In this document: positions 7,550 through 17,136 of the stretch, one piece after another | Layout of the letters: each line of letters begins with the position of its first letter | Numbering within the stretch: position 1 is the first letter of the stretch | Source: Eubacteriaceae bacterium | GTDB lineage: Bacteria > Bacillota > Clostridia > Eubacteriales > Eubacteriaceae | Length of the DNA stretch: 64,000 bases | Direction: 5' to 3' | Assembly (NCBI GenBank): GCA_030156895.1 | Contig: JASGLP010000009.1 | Location: 1-64,000, forward strand | Translations under genes and position numbers: made by a program | The notes under the pieces: model-generated | The model's input: only the letters and a program-made list of their open reading frames with translations | What the model was told of the DNA's origin: nothing | The model's database searches: none

Positions 7550-10500
7550 TTAATTCATTTCATTTTCTATTTTCTCTTCAATCATAGACATCAGATAATC
7601 TGTATTTTCAGCCTTATTAAATAAATTTTCATCTTTAAATGGCTTGTAGGAAATGGCCTGTGTGCCACCTTTACTTAAATCGATTTGCTGACCATAGTCT
7701 TTTATCTTAAAGTCATCTTTTATTTTCGCAGACATTTCGTCGATTGAATCCAAATCAAAAGGTTTTCCCATAATTTCAGCCATAGCAGCCCACATTTCAT
7801 AATTTACATAAGCAAGTGGTGAAGCAACAGTCTGGAGGCTCTTTAACAGTCTATTTTCATAGTTAAGATAAGTGCCATTGCTTTCAATAAATGAAGTCGC
7901 CGGCAAAACGACATCCGCTTTCAAAGCTGTTTTTGTCATATGTGTATCCTGTACCATCAGGAATTCTAAATCATCTTGCACCTGAACAGAATCTTCTCCA
8001 AAAACCAAAAGTGCTTTTGCATCATTTAAGACAGCCGATGTCTTATTAACTCCCAATCGATTTAAGCCGTTTCCATTATTATGAATCGGAATACGAATAA
8101 TGCCACTATCTGGCTTCTGAGAGGCCAGCATTGCAAAGAGATTACCAATCATTCGGCCAGCTGCTTGGCTATTAACATATTCGTCACCAATCACAAAAAT
8201 AATGCTTTTTCGATCCATCAGGAATTCTGCAAACAATTCACTTTGAGTATTTGAAACGACACCCTTTAATGATTCTTTTAAGTCATCAATATTGGACCGC
8301 TCCTGATTATTTATAATATATGATGCCATTTCAGCAAAGAAGCGAAGATCATCCTGATCAAGCACAACTTCCTCCGCAATTGAATCCAAGCCAGTATTAC
8401 AGGGGTTAAAGGCAAAGATTTCCGCCCCATTGTCTTTGGCTTTCATCAACCGATATCTAAAGACTGGATTAGCAGAGACTCCAAATACAACAATCGCATC
8501 AGCATTGATTAAGGCATCTTCCGCCAGAGGTGGGTTACTGCCTCCTAAAACAGACTCTTCACCACGAATCACATTGGAAAAACTAAAGCTTTCGGTTTGA
8601 AGGACTTTTGATAATTCAATCAAGCCAGCAATTTCCTCATTACTGTACTTAGGTGAAATGGCCATTTTAACTGCCCCCTGACCATATCGGGCAGTCAACC
8701 CCTGAACTTTTTTGGTCAGGTAGACAAAAGCATCATAGTAAGAAGCGGGCTCAAGAATACCATCCTGATTCCTAATTAAAGGCTCAGTAATGCGATCTCC
8801 CTGTTGTGAAAGCCCCGTCCCAAATCGTCCACGACCACACATAATGCCATCAAAGCCATTTTGATTGGCATTTTGTGGAACAGCCTTAACAATGGTATTG
8901 CCCATTGTTTCAACTGTAATCTGGCAGCCCATACTGCAATAGCCACAGGTTGAATCAGTTTTTATGGTATCAAAAGGGACTGATTTGATTCCCTGCGCCC
9001 CCTCCTGTAATGCGCCAGTTGGGCAAACTGCAATACACTGACCACAGCTGATACATCCAGTTTTAGACAGCGGCTGCTTCAGAGCTGGTTCAACCAATGT
9101 TTCAAAACCGCGATCGACTAAACCAAGTGCAGAAACACCAATCATATCTTCACAAACCCGGACGCATAGACCACATGTCACACATTTATTATTATCCCGG
9201 ATGACAAAAGGATGGTCATCCTGGATCTCTTGCTTGTTATTTTTTCCTTTGAATCGCTGGGGTTCAACATGATAGCGGTTAGCATATTCAAAAAGCTGGC
9301 ATTCAAAGAAATCCTGGCAACCGCATTCTAAACAGCGACTGGCTTCCTCGATAGCCTGTTCCTGGTCAAAACCTTTGACAATCTCCAGGAAATGATCTTT
9401 TCGGTCAGATGCACAAAGATGATCCATGGCTGGTCTTTTATGCACTTTGATTTTTTCCAGATCATCAGGATCCAGTCCTTCTTTTGTTACGTAGTATGGT
9501 TCGTGATAGTCAATCTCATCACCTTTGAGATAAGCCTCGATAAAAGCAACTGCTTTCTTGGCTTCGCCGATGGCCTTGATTGCGATGGAAGCGCCGTCAT
9601 TAATACAGTCTCCGCCGGCAAAAACACCATTGATACTGGTTGTAAAATTCTTCTCGTCAGCCAGAATGGTGTTCCATTTTGTGAGTTCTAAAGCAGAAAA
9701 ACCACTTGGATCAATGCCCTGACCAATGGCAAGCACTACTGTATCCACATCAAGAACCTCTTCCGCCCCCTCAATGGCAACTGGTCTTCGGCGACCACTT
9801 TCATCCGGTTCCCCCAGCTCCATTTTCTGTAATCTTATTTTTGAAACAGCACCATCTTCGTCTTTAACAATCTCCAGTGGATTGGTCAGATTTTTAAAGA
9901 TAACGCCTTCTTCTTCAGCTTCAATAATCTCGATCTCTTCCGCCGGCATCTCTGCTTTTGTTCGTCGATAGATATTATATACAGTTTTTGCGCCCAATCT
10001 AACTGCTGTTCGACAGGCGTCCATGGCCGTATTACCGCCACCGACAACGGCAACTTTTTCGCCAATTGTAAAAGGTTCATTATTGGTTACCTGACGCAGT
10101 AAATCAATTCCGCCGATGACACCCTTAGCATCAACACCCTGACAACGCAAGCCGCTACTGACCCATGCGCCAAGGGCGATGTATAAGGCGTCATGACTTT
10201 TTTGCAGGCTATCAAATGTAATTTCCTTGCCAATTTCCACGTTATTTTTAAAGATAACACCCATGTCTTCAATCAGATCAGTTTCTTCATCCACAACGCC
10301 TTTAGGAAGACGGTATTCAGGTATCCCATAACGCAACATACCACCCATTTTGGGCATTTTGTCATAAATTGTGACCGCGTGGCCGGACTGAATCAGATAG
10401 TAGGCCGCTGTCAGTCCGGCCGGACCACCACCCACAATCCCAATGGATTTTCCTGTTGATTCCTTAATTTCCGGCATAAACATGTCGTCCATCATATCAT

Positions 10501-11026
10501 AATCAGCGGCAAAGCGTTTTAAATCTAGGATTGAAATAGCTTGATCCACTTCGCCTCTTCGACAGGCAGTCTCACAAGGATGCGGACAAACGCGACCAAT
10601 CGAACCTGGCAGTGGTAATTGTTCTTTGATCAACTTAAGTGCTTCTTCAAACTCACCATTGGCAATCAGTCCAACATATCCCTGACAGTCTGTCGTGCCT
10701 GGACAGGCGCGTTTACAAGGTGCTACACAATCTCCGATATGTTTGGACATTAAGAGCTCAAGATTGGTTTTTCGCGACTCTTTAACCCGATCACTATTAG
10801 TTTTAACAACCATGCCTTGGGCAATTTCAGTAGCACAGGATTTAAAGATTTTCGGATTTCCTTCAATTTCTACCACGCAGAGTCCACAGGAACCATAAGT
10901 TTCCAAGCGATCATCATAACATAGGGTTGGAATTTCAATCCCGTTTTCTCTGGCCACCTGTAGAATTGTCTGCTTGGGAAAACCAGTTACAGATTGACCA
11001 TCAATTACTAATTCTATTTTGTTCAT
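7550..11026 (-). CDS. multi-domain Fe-S flavoprotein: 2Fe-2S + GltD/NfnB-like + 4Fe-4S + NuoG-like domains (Stn-like subunit)
   Basis: 1158 aa. Residues 1-80 are a plant-type [2Fe-2S] domain (C36, C47, C50, C64). Residues 90-160 carry further cysteine clusters. Residues 195-510 are a GltD/NfnB-like FAD and NAD(P) module with two GxGxxG loops (about 196-204 and 327-336). Residues 615-668 form two [4Fe-4S] clusters (four Cys each). Residues 694-1150 resemble the Fe4S4 and molybdopterin-fold region of formate dehydrogenase/NuoG, with C694, C697, C701 and C730. The position where formate dehydrogenases have catalytic Cys or Sec (about 813-821) has neither, so a NuoG-like electron-relay role is more likely than formate oxidation. 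With the NuoF and NuoE partners it resembles the Sporomusa-type electron-bifurcating transhydrogenase linking NADH, NADPH and ferredoxin. That assignment is an inference. Confidence 0.75.
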   Translation of the reverse strand: MNKIELVIDGQSVTGFPKQTILQVARENGIEIPTLCYDDRLETYGSCGLCVVEIEGNPKIFKSCATEIAQGMVVKTNSDRVKESRKTNLELLMSKHIGDCVAPCKRACPGTTDCQGYVGLIANGEFEEALKLIKEQLPLPGSIGRVCPHPCETACRRGEVDQAISILDLKRFAADYDMMDDMFMPEIKESTGKSIGIVGGGPAGLTAAYYLIQSGHAVTIYDKMPKMGGMLRYGIPEYRLPKGVVDEETDLIEDMGVIFKNNVEIGKEITFDSLQKSHDALYIALGAWVSSGLRCQGVDAKGVIGGIDLLRQVTNNEPFTIGEKVAVVGGGNTAMDACRTAVRLGAKTVYNIYRRTKAEMPAEEIEIIEAEEEGVIFKNLTNPLEIVKDEDGAVSKIRLQKMELGEPDESGRRRPVAIEGAEEVLDVDTVVLAIGQGIDPSGFSALELTKWNTILADEKNFTTSINGVFAGGDCINDGASIAIKAIGEAKKAVAFIEAYLKGDEIDYHEPYYVTKEGLDPDDLEKIKVHKRPAMDHLCASDRKDHFLEIVKGFDQEQAIEEASRCLECGCQDFFECQLFEYANRYHVEPQRFKGKNNKQEIQDDHPFVIRDNNKCVTCGLCVRVCEDMIGVSALGLVDRGFETLVEPALKQPLSKTGCISCGQCIAVCPTGALQEGAQGIKSVPFDTIKTDSTCGYCSMGCQITVETMGNTIVKAVPQNANQNGFDGIMCGRGRFGTGLSQQGDRITEPLIRNQDGILEPASYYDAFVYLTKKVQGLTARYGQGAVKMAISPKYSNEEIAGLIELSKVLQTESFSFSNVIRGEESVLGGSNPPLAEDALINADAIVVFGVSANPVFRYRLMKAKDNGAEIFAFNPCNTGLDSIAEEVVLDQDDLRFFAEMASYIINNQERSNIDDLKESLKGVVSNTQSELFAEFLMDRKSIIFVIGDEYVNSQAAGRMIGNLFAMLASQKPDSGIIRIPIHNNGNGLNRLGVNKTSAVLNDAKALLVFGEDSVQVQDDLEFLMVQDTHMTKTALKADVVLPATSFIESNGTYLNYENRLLKSLQTVASPLAYVNYEMWAAMAEIMGKPFDLDSIDEMSAKIKDDFKIKDYGQQIDLSKGGTQAISYKPFKDENLFNKAENTDYLMSMIEEKIENEMN

Positions 11027-11035
11027 CTTTTCCTC

Positions 11036-12787
11036 CTACTCCACATTAATTGCATCAAATTTACAGACTGTGTGGCATTTACCGCATTTAATACAAAGAT
11101 CCTGATTAATTTCATGAGGCATCTTTTTCTCTCCGGAAATTGCTTCGACCGGGCAATTTCGGCGACAGGCACCACAGCCTACGCAATTTTCTGTAATAAC
11201 AGAATAGGTCAAGAGCGGTTTGCAACTTTTGGCGGTACATTTTTTCTGATAGATATGATCTTCATATTCATTTCTAAAGTATTTCAGTGTTGTTAAAACA
11301 GGATTTGGCGCTGTCTGACCCAGACCGCACATTGAACCCTCTTTAATTTTATAGCAGAGCTCTTCGAGCAATTCAATATCCCCATCCTGACCTTGACCGT
11401 GGGTGATCCTTTCCAGAATCTCCAGCATTCGAGTTGTTCCGATTCGGCAATAGGTGCATTTACCGCAGGATTCCTTGCAGGTGAATTCCAGAAAAAATCT
11501 GGCCATGTCAACCATGCAGGTTGTTTCATCCATGACAACCATCCCGCCTGAGCCCATAATGGCCCCGGTTTTTGTGATTTCTGCATAGTCAATTTGTGTG
11601 TCCAAGAGGCTTGCCGGAATACATCCACCGGATGGTCCACCCATTTGAACCGCTTTAAAGGCTTTATCCTGTTTAATGCCACCACCGACTTTAAAAATGA
11701 CATCTCTTAAACTTAAACCCATGGGGATTTCAACCAAACCACCACGTTTGATTTTTCCTGTCAGGGCAAAAACCTTCGTCCCTTTACTGCCTTCTGTCCC
11801 AAGCTTGTCATATGCTGCTCCACCATTTCTGAAAATCCATGGCACATTGGCAAAGGTTTCGACATTATTGATATTGGTCGGTTTGGCAAAGAATCCCTTT
11901 TGGGCAGGAAAAGGCGGTTTAAGACGAGGCATTCCCCGTTCCCCTTCCAAAGAAGCAATCAGTGCGGTTTCCTCACCACAGACAAAGGCTCCGGCACCAG
12001 CTTTTATCCGCATGGAAAAATCAAAGCCGCTGCCAAAAATGTTTTGACCCAGCATTCCCTTTTCTTCAGCTTGAGCAATGGCATTGTTGAGTCTTTTAAT
12101 GGCCAATGGATACTCGGCCCGAACATAGATAATACCTTCATTGGCACCAATCGCGTAACCGCCAATCATCATTCCTTCAATTAAAGCATGGGGATCACTT
12201 TCCAGGACACTTCTGTCCATAAAAGCTCCAGGATCCCCTTCATCTGCATTACAGACCAGATATTTGGGCGTATCCTGCGATTTTCTGGCCGCATCCCATT
12301 TAAACCAGGTAGGAAAACCAGCGCCGCCACGTCCTTTTAAGCCGGAAATTTTTATTTCTTCAATGACTTCTTCCGGGCTCATTTTAGTTAAGGCCTTTTG
12401 AGCCCCCTGATATCCTTCTACGTCAATGTAAGCGTCAATGCTTTCCGGGTTGATTCTGCCACAATTTTTAAGGACAATCCTTTTTTGCGAGTCAATCATT
12501 TCCAGGTCTTCATTCTTGATTGCAAGACTGCTGACTTCATTGCCATTGATCATGTAATCATTAAAAATTGCTTCCGCATCTGCTTCTGAGACATTGACAA
12601 ACGTCAGTTTTTTCCCCTGATCATCAATCACATCGACAATCGGTTCCAGATAACAAGTTCCAATACAACCAGTTTTCTCAATCGTCACGGCAACATTTTT
12701 CTCATTAATCAGTGCTTCAAATCGTTCTTCAACTTTATGGGCGCCGGCTGCTATTCCGCAAGATCCTTCTCCAATGATGATTTTCAT
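11036..12787 (-). CDS. NuoF/HydB-like NADH-binding Fe-S flavoprotein subunit
   Basis: 583 aa. An N-terminal thioredoxin-like [2Fe-2S] domain (Cys 10, 41 and 45 visible) is followed by the NuoF core with the FMN/NADH loop GRGGAGFP (about 152-159) and ADEGDPGAF, an SLBB-type segment, the [4Fe-4S] motif SCGKCTYCRIGT, and two C-terminal ferredoxin [4Fe-4S] motifs (CVGCGACRRNC and CIKCGKCHTVC). This is the composition of HydB and StnB-type subunits, where the FMN is the proposed site of electron bifurcation. It overlaps the upstream NuoE-like gene by 4 bp and is 9 bp from the downstream gene, so the three are translationally coupled. Confidence 0.85.
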   Translation of the reverse strand: MKIIIGEGSCGIAAGAHKVEERFEALINEKNVAVTIEKTGCIGTCYLEPIVDVIDDQGKKLTFVNVSEADAEAIFNDYMINGNEVSSLAIKNEDLEMIDSQKRIVLKNCGRINPESIDAYIDVEGYQGAQKALTKMSPEEVIEEIKISGLKGRGGAGFPTWFKWDAARKSQDTPKYLVCNADEGDPGAFMDRSVLESDPHALIEGMMIGGYAIGANEGIIYVRAEYPLAIKRLNNAIAQAEEKGMLGQNIFGSGFDFSMRIKAGAGAFVCGEETALIASLEGERGMPRLKPPFPAQKGFFAKPTNINNVETFANVPWIFRNGGAAYDKLGTEGSKGTKVFALTGKIKRGGLVEIPMGLSLRDVIFKVGGGIKQDKAFKAVQMGGPSGGCIPASLLDTQIDYAEITKTGAIMGSGGMVVMDETTCMVDMARFFLEFTCKESCGKCTYCRIGTTRMLEILERITHGQGQDGDIELLEELCYKIKEGSMCGLGQTAPNPVLTTLKYFRNEYEDHIYQKKCTAKSCKPLLTYSVITENCVGCGACRRNCPVEAISGEKKMPHEINQDLCIKCGKCHTVCKFDAINVE

Positions 12788-13320
12788 GATTTTCCCTCCT
12801 GTGAAAGATTATTTTGCTTGATTTCATTCAGAATATTCTTTACTTTTTCGCTGGTCAGCTGACCATAAGTATCGTCATTAATCATCATCACTGGGGATAA
12901 ACTACAACAACCAAGACAGGCCACGTTGTTTAGGGTAAAAAGGCCATCCTCTGTGGTTTCACCTTCATTTATATTTAGCAGTTCAGAAATCGTTTCTTCA
13001 ATCATTTTTGAACCATTTACATGACATGCCGTTCCCTGACACAGCATGATCAGGTATTTTCCAACCGGTTCAAAACGAAATTGCGTATAGAAAGTTGCAA
13101 CACCATAGACTTTTGCAATTCTGGTCTGGGTTTTGTTGGCAATATGACGCATCAAATCAACGGACAAATAACCATATAATTCCTGAGCTTTTTGCAAGAT
13201 CGAAATCAGGCTTCCCGGGATCTCCTGATACTTTTTAAATACAGCCTCCAATTCTTCAAACTGGATTTTTTCGTTCCCCTGACAAGAGGAACAATGTGCC
13301 TCATTCTTTTCGTTACTCAT
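12784..13320 (-). CDS. NuoE/HydC-like [2Fe-2S] subunit
   Basis: 178 aa thioredoxin-fold protein of the NuoE/HydC family. The four [2Fe-2S] ligands are in CQGTACH and CLGCCSLSP. The N-terminal CSSCQG motif is an addition that may bind metal. First gene of the three-gene operon, with AAAGGAG upstream. In multi-subunit hydrogenases and Stn-type complexes this subunit assists the NuoF-like flavoprotein. No [FeFe]-hydrogenase H-cluster subunit is encoded in the locus. Confidence 0.85.
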   Translation of the reverse strand: MSNEKNEAHCSSCQGNEKIQFEELEAVFKKYQEIPGSLISILQKAQELYGYLSVDLMRHIANKTQTRIAKVYGVATFYTQFRFEPVGKYLIMLCQGTACHVNGSKMIEETISELLNINEGETTEDGLFTLNNVACLGCCSLSPVMMINDDTYGQLTSEKVKNILNEIKQNNLSQEGKS

Positions 13321-13363
13321 TATTAAAAACTCCTTTCAAAAGACCTAAAGTTTTCTGCCTTTC

Positions 13364-13369
13364 ATTATA
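13364..13369 (-). promoter_or_regulatory. possible -10 box of the Stn-like operon
   Basis: TATAAT on the minus strand about 45 bp upstream of the NuoE-like gene. No good -35 lies at 16-18 bp, so the promoter is uncertain. Between here and 13585 I see no gene or clear structure. Confidence 0.3.
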
Positions 13370-13584
13370 CACTAAATTATCAATAATTTATTGTAAAAAA
13401 CTGATTGTTTTTATAACAAAACTAAAAAATAGCGATTAATATAAACCGCTTGATATGCTCATGCCCCAACTTTATGAATTTATTAGTCGGCAAAGCTTTT
13501 GCCAAAATTAATTGTCAGCGATCAGACATTGGATACTTAATTGCTTCAAGCAATCATTCTTTGACAACCACCTCAAAAACCTTC

Positions 13585-13615
13585 AAAAAAAGATGAACTG
13601 ATTTCTCAGCTCATC
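13585..13615 (-). terminator. terminator of the ilvB-ilvH operon
   Basis: On the minus strand GATGAGCTGA, a GAAA loop, and TCAGTTCATC (10 bp with one wobble) are followed by seven T, 8 nt after the ilvH stop codon. Confidence 0.8.
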
Positions 13616-13622
13616 ATAAAAA

Positions 13623-14120
13623 CTAATAAGATAGAACGTTGGCTCCCCGCTGCAGGCCTGTATCACCTGAACGGATAAATTCAAGAATGCCATATGGTTC
13701 AATCATATTAAAAAAGGCATCAATTTTATCTCTGGTTCCTGTAATCTCAAGTACTAAGCTTTCTCTGGCCACATCAACCACATTTGCTCTAAACATATTA
13801 CAAATCTGAACAATCTGGGTCCGATTGGTATCATCCGCTTTTACTTTAATAAAAACCAGTTCTCGGGTAATTGAGTCTTCCGGTTTTAGTTCAATAACCG
13901 TAATCACGTCAATTAATTTGTTTAACTGTTTTTTAATTTGTGTGAGAATTTGTTCATCACCTGTAACGGTAATGGTAATTCTAGATACTTCAGCGTTTTC
14001 AGTCGTTCCAACAGTCAGACTGTCAATATTATAGCCTCTTCTGGCAAATAAACCGGAGATTCGGCTTAATACACCAAAATTATTTTCCACTAATAACGAC
14101 AAGCAGGTTTTTTTCTCCAT
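13623..14120 (-). CDS. ilvH: acetolactate synthase regulatory (small) subunit
   Basis: 165 aa. The N-terminal ACT domain (VENNFGVLSRISGLFARRGYN region, residues about 10-80) binds the feedback inhibitor valine in this family, and the C-terminal domain (about 85-160) completes it. It activates the large subunit and confers end-product inhibition in branched-chain amino acid synthesis. It is 9 bp downstream of ilvB in the same operon, with an AGGGGG ribosome binding site, and is followed by an intrinsic terminator. Confidence 0.93.
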   Translation of the reverse strand: MEKKTCLSLLVENNFGVLSRISGLFARRGYNIDSLTVGTTENAEVSRITITVTGDEQILTQIKKQLNKLIDVITVIELKPEDSITRELVFIKVKADDTNRTQIVQICNMFRANVVDVARESLVLEITGTRDKIDAFFNMIEPYGILEFIRSGDTGLQRGANVLSY

Positions 14121-14129
14121 TTCTTCCCC

Positions 14130-15776
14130 CTAAATTCTTATAAAGTCCGGGTGTACCTGACAAATAATCAGCGTTGGGCCCTTATGTGCAAGTGCTTTCG
14201 GAGCGATCTCATTAAATTCTTCGTTTGTCTTTGCTTCAAATGCTTCAAGACTATAGGCTTTGGCCAGGGTCATAAAATCAATGTCATAATTAATATCCGT
14301 TCCGCTATAGTGACCTTTACCATAAGTATCACACTGTAACTGCCTGACCATACCAAGCTTATGATTGACGATTAAAATAATATTTACGTCAAGCTGATGT
14401 TCAGCGATTACACCCAGCTCACCCATACTCATCTGGAAAGATCCATCGCCGCAGACGATAAAAACCTGCCGATCCTGATTAATTGTGGCAAAACGGGCGC
14501 CGGCTCCGGCTGGAATAGAATATCCCATTGTACCCAATCCACCAGATGTAAAATACTTGCGATTTTTATTAACATGATAGTATAAAGCTGACCATATCTG
14601 GTTAAGACCGACATCTGCTACCAGAGTCGTATTGTCTGATGTCATTTCTGACAGAGACCGGAACAAGACTTTTGGATTGATGAGATCACTGCATGGCGGC
14701 GCCGCATCATATACCAAGGGATTATCCATTTTAATTTGGGCTATTTGGTCAAGCCATTTTTGATGATCATTCGCTGTATCCTGCTCCAATAAATCGGATA
14801 AAATGTTTTTGGCATCACCAACGATTGGCACATTTGTTTCTATTGTTTTACCGATTTCAGCGGGATCAATGTCGATATGAATAAAATCGATTTCTTCACC
14901 AAAATCTTTTAGTTTGAAGGTCGCACGATTTGACATGCGGGCCCCAATATTGATAATTAAATCAGCCTGATTCATGACAACATTGGAATACTCGTATCCA
15001 TGGCTGCCGACAATCCCAGAATAAAGCGGGTTATCCTCTGGAAAGGCCCCAATACCCATCAGGGATGTGATGACAGGAATGCTGTTTTTTTCTGCGAATT
15101 TAATCAGTTCTTCTCTGGCATTACTTAAAAGAACCCCACCACCGGCATAAATGACAGGACGATCAGCATTCTTTATTTTCTTGATTGCCCGCTTGATCTG
15201 ACCAGTGTGCCCTTTTGTCGTCGGATTGTAACCTAAAATATGAATATCTTCATAATCTGATCCATTTTTGACATTTTCAAGCTGCACATCCCGCGGGATA
15301 TCGATCAGAACCGGACCCGGACGGCCAGTTGATGCAATATGGAAGGCCTCTTTAATAATTTTTGGTAGATCTTTTGCTTCCTTAACAAGATAACTGTGCT
15401 TGGTAAAGGGAGCCGTTGCGCCGGTGATATCCGCTTCCTGGAAAGCATCCGTGCCAATAAGATCACGATTGACCTGACCGGTAATGGCAACAATTGGAAT
15501 AGAATCCAAATACGCTGTTGCAATTCCTGTAACCAGATTTGTTGCCCCTGGTCCCGACGTTGCCAGACAGACACCAACTTTTCCCGATTCCCGTGCATAT
15601 CCACTGGCATAGTGAGGCGCCGTCTGCTCATTTCTGACCAGGATATGTTTCAGATTTGAGGATCTGAAAGCCTCATAAATTGGTAGCAAAGCACCACCTG
15701 GGTAACCGAATACATACTCAACATTTTCTTTTTCAAGACATTTTAAAATCAACTTTGATGCTAACAGTGGAATCAC
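14130..15776 (-). CDS. ilvB: acetolactate synthase catalytic (large) subunit
   Basis: 548 aa thiamine-diphosphate enzyme that condenses two pyruvate to acetolactate, or pyruvate with 2-ketobutyrate, the first step of Val/Leu/Ile synthesis. The catalytic Glu lies in RNEQTAPHYASGYAR, the ThDP/Mg motif is GDGSFQMSMGELG, and the opening VFGYPGGALLPIYEA is typical. The start is the GTG at 15776, where the AAAAAGGGAG ribosome binding site abuts the codon with almost no spacing. A CTG three codons downstream would be better spaced, so the exact start is uncertain by a few residues. It has a consensus promoter only about 25 bp upstream and no T-box leader. Confidence 0.93.
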   Translation of the reverse strand: MIPLLASKLILKCLEKENVEYVFGYPGGALLPIYEAFRSSNLKHILVRNEQTAPHYASGYARESGKVGVCLATSGPGATNLVTGIATAYLDSIPIVAITGQVNRDLIGTDAFQEADITGATAPFTKHSYLVKEAKDLPKIIKEAFHIASTGRPGPVLIDIPRDVQLENVKNGSDYEDIHILGYNPTTKGHTGQIKRAIKKIKNADRPVIYAGGGVLLSNAREELIKFAEKNSIPVITSLMGIGAFPEDNPLYSGIVGSHGYEYSNVVMNQADLIINIGARMSNRATFKLKDFGEEIDFIHIDIDPAEIGKTIETNVPIVGDAKNILSDLLEQDTANDHQKWLDQIAQIKMDNPLVYDAAPPCSDLINPKVLFRSLSEMTSDNTTLVADVGLNQIWSALYYHVNKNRKYFTSGGLGTMGYSIPAGAGARFATINQDRQVFIVCGDGSFQMSMGELGVIAEHQLDVNIILIVNHKLGMVRQLQCDTYGKGHYSGTDINYDIDFMTLAKAYSLEAFEAKTNEEFNEIAPKALAHKGPTLIICQVHPDFIRI

Positions 15777-15799
15777 TCCCTTTTTAAATATTTCCCTAT

Positions 15800-15828
15800 A
15801 TCATATAAAAATCATAAAGATCTGTCAA
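15800..15828 (-). promoter_or_regulatory. sigma-A promoter of ilvB-ilvH
   Basis: Perfect TTGACA (15823-15828) and TATGAT (15800-15805) with a 17-bp spacer. The transcript would start about 15 nt before the coding region, leaving no room for a T-box or attenuator. The surrounding gap to 15972 shows no gene. Confidence 0.75.
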
Positions 15829-15972
15829 CATTTTTCTTTATAAATTGATGAAATTAGTGTATTTCCAACAATATATAGTGTTATTTTCAATTTTTTAACC
15901 AAAATGAACACAGCCTGATAAAAATACTACGTTGAATTTGACAACAATTTAACGATTTTCTTTAAACAAAAG

Positions 15973-17136
15973 TTAAATCAATAATTTCCCCAGCAATGGC
16001 GTTTTAACGGATATTGCCCCCTCGGGACACATTTCTTGGCAGCAGTAGCAACGAATACAATGATGATATAAATACAAGGGATAAGTTCTCCGTGTCCGCG
16101 TGACCATTTTGATTGCTTTCTTTTCCAGGGGACAGGCCTCCTGACAGATACCGCAACCAATACACTTATCCTTATCGACGACCGGCTTTTGAAGCAAGAG
16201 GCCTTTTAATTTTCCAAAGTTTGCCAGTTTTGAACGTTCATCAGAATCGACTGGTTTGCGAACCACATCGAATTCTGGGTCAAAAAACAATGAAGCATCA
16301 TCCCCCAGCAAAATAATATCTTCGAGATCTTTATTTCCTAACCCCATTTCATGACCATACTTAATCGTGGGCACATAATCAGGGTCTAAGTCAATCATTC
16401 GCGCAAATGTGGCATCCAGTGCCACCGGATCATCGGAAAGCATCAGAACTTCCATGACTTTTGCCTTTCCAGAAGCCGGCCCGTTCCCTTCCATCATTAA
16501 CACGCCATCCATGATCGTCAAGCGCATTTTATTGCTTAGATAACGATTCAGATCTATCAGCATTTTTGAAAAAGAGCCTGCATCCTGATAGCGGCCATGT
16601 GACATTCCTTTATTTAAACCATATACGCAACCAAAATTGTTTTTTACCGCTCCGGTTATCCTTGTCAAGCCATGGGTTTTCATTTTTGGCAAACTGATAA
16701 TTGCATCTGCCTCCAGAACACCATTAGCAATCTGAAATTTTTTCGTCACCTGGCCCGCATAATAATCAACTGATTGACCATCTTTGAAATCAGCTAAGGG
16801 AATATCGAAATTTTTGGCGACTTCCTGCAAACGACTGGCTTTTGCCGCGCCAGCTGGTGTCCCTACTCCTGGCGAGTCCCCGTAAGTAATCTCTTCAACA
16901 CCCGAATCCTGTAAAATTTTTATAACTGCTTCAAAAACTGATGGATGTGTCGTAACGGCAGCATCCGGATCTTTTCCTCTTAACAGATTGGGTTTTAACA
17001 GAACTTTTTCATCCTTATCAATGAATTGGTCGATTCCTCCCAAAAGGTCAATGCCCTTTTTTAACCGCTTGTAGACAAGATCACGGTCGTAAGATTCACA
17101 ACCAATAATTACCACTTTTGATTTTTTATTTTCCAT
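15973..17136 (-). CDS. DUF362 protein with two [4Fe-4S] ferredoxin motifs
   Basis: 387 aa. The DUF362 domain (about 5-300) contains LKPNLL, THPSV and LPKMKTHGLT motifs typical of the family. The C-terminal ferredoxin part holds CIGCGICQEAC and CIRCYCCQEMC, each followed by a distant Cys-Pro. These proteins are common in anaerobes; a redox or maturation role is suspected, but no reaction is established. The start at the ATG at 17136 is preferred because AAAGGAA lies at the right distance. A TTG three codons upstream overlaps the same site. It overlaps the upstream cvfB-like gene by 11 bp, so the two are co-transcribed. Confidence 0.8.
   Translation of the reverse strand: MENKKSKVVIIGCESYDRDLVYKRLKKGIDLLGGIDQFIDKDEKVLLKPNLLRGKDPDAAVTTHPSVFEAVIKILQDSGVEEITYGDSPGVGTPAGAAKASRLQEVAKNFDIPLADFKDGQSVDYYAGQVTKKFQIANGVLEADAIISLPKMKTHGLTRITGAVKNNFGCVYGLNKGMSHGRYQDAGSFSKMLIDLNRYLSNKMRLTIMDGVLMMEGNGPASGKAKVMEVLMLSDDPVALDATFARMIDLDPDYVPTIKYGHEMGLGNKDLEDIILLGDDASLFFDPEFDVVRKPVDSDERSKLANFGKLKGLLLQKPVVDKDKCIGCGICQEACPLEKKAIKMVTRTRRTYPLYLYHHCIRCYCCQEMCPEGAISVKTPLLGKLLI

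Noticed and set aside
9392-12589. Several antisense open frames over the Stn-like genes.
   Set aside because: They lie opposite clearly conserved coding sequence, have no ribosome binding sites and no recognisable domains; they are codon-usage shadows.
7550-13320. [FeFe] hydrogenase or catalytic formate dehydrogenase operon.
   Set aside because: No H-cluster cysteine motifs are present and there is no Cys or in-frame TGA (Sec) at the formate dehydrogenase active-site position.
15777-15972. T-box or leader-peptide attenuator before ilvB.
   Set aside because: The consensus promoter leaves only about 15 nt before the start, and no T-box motif or specifier stem is seen.
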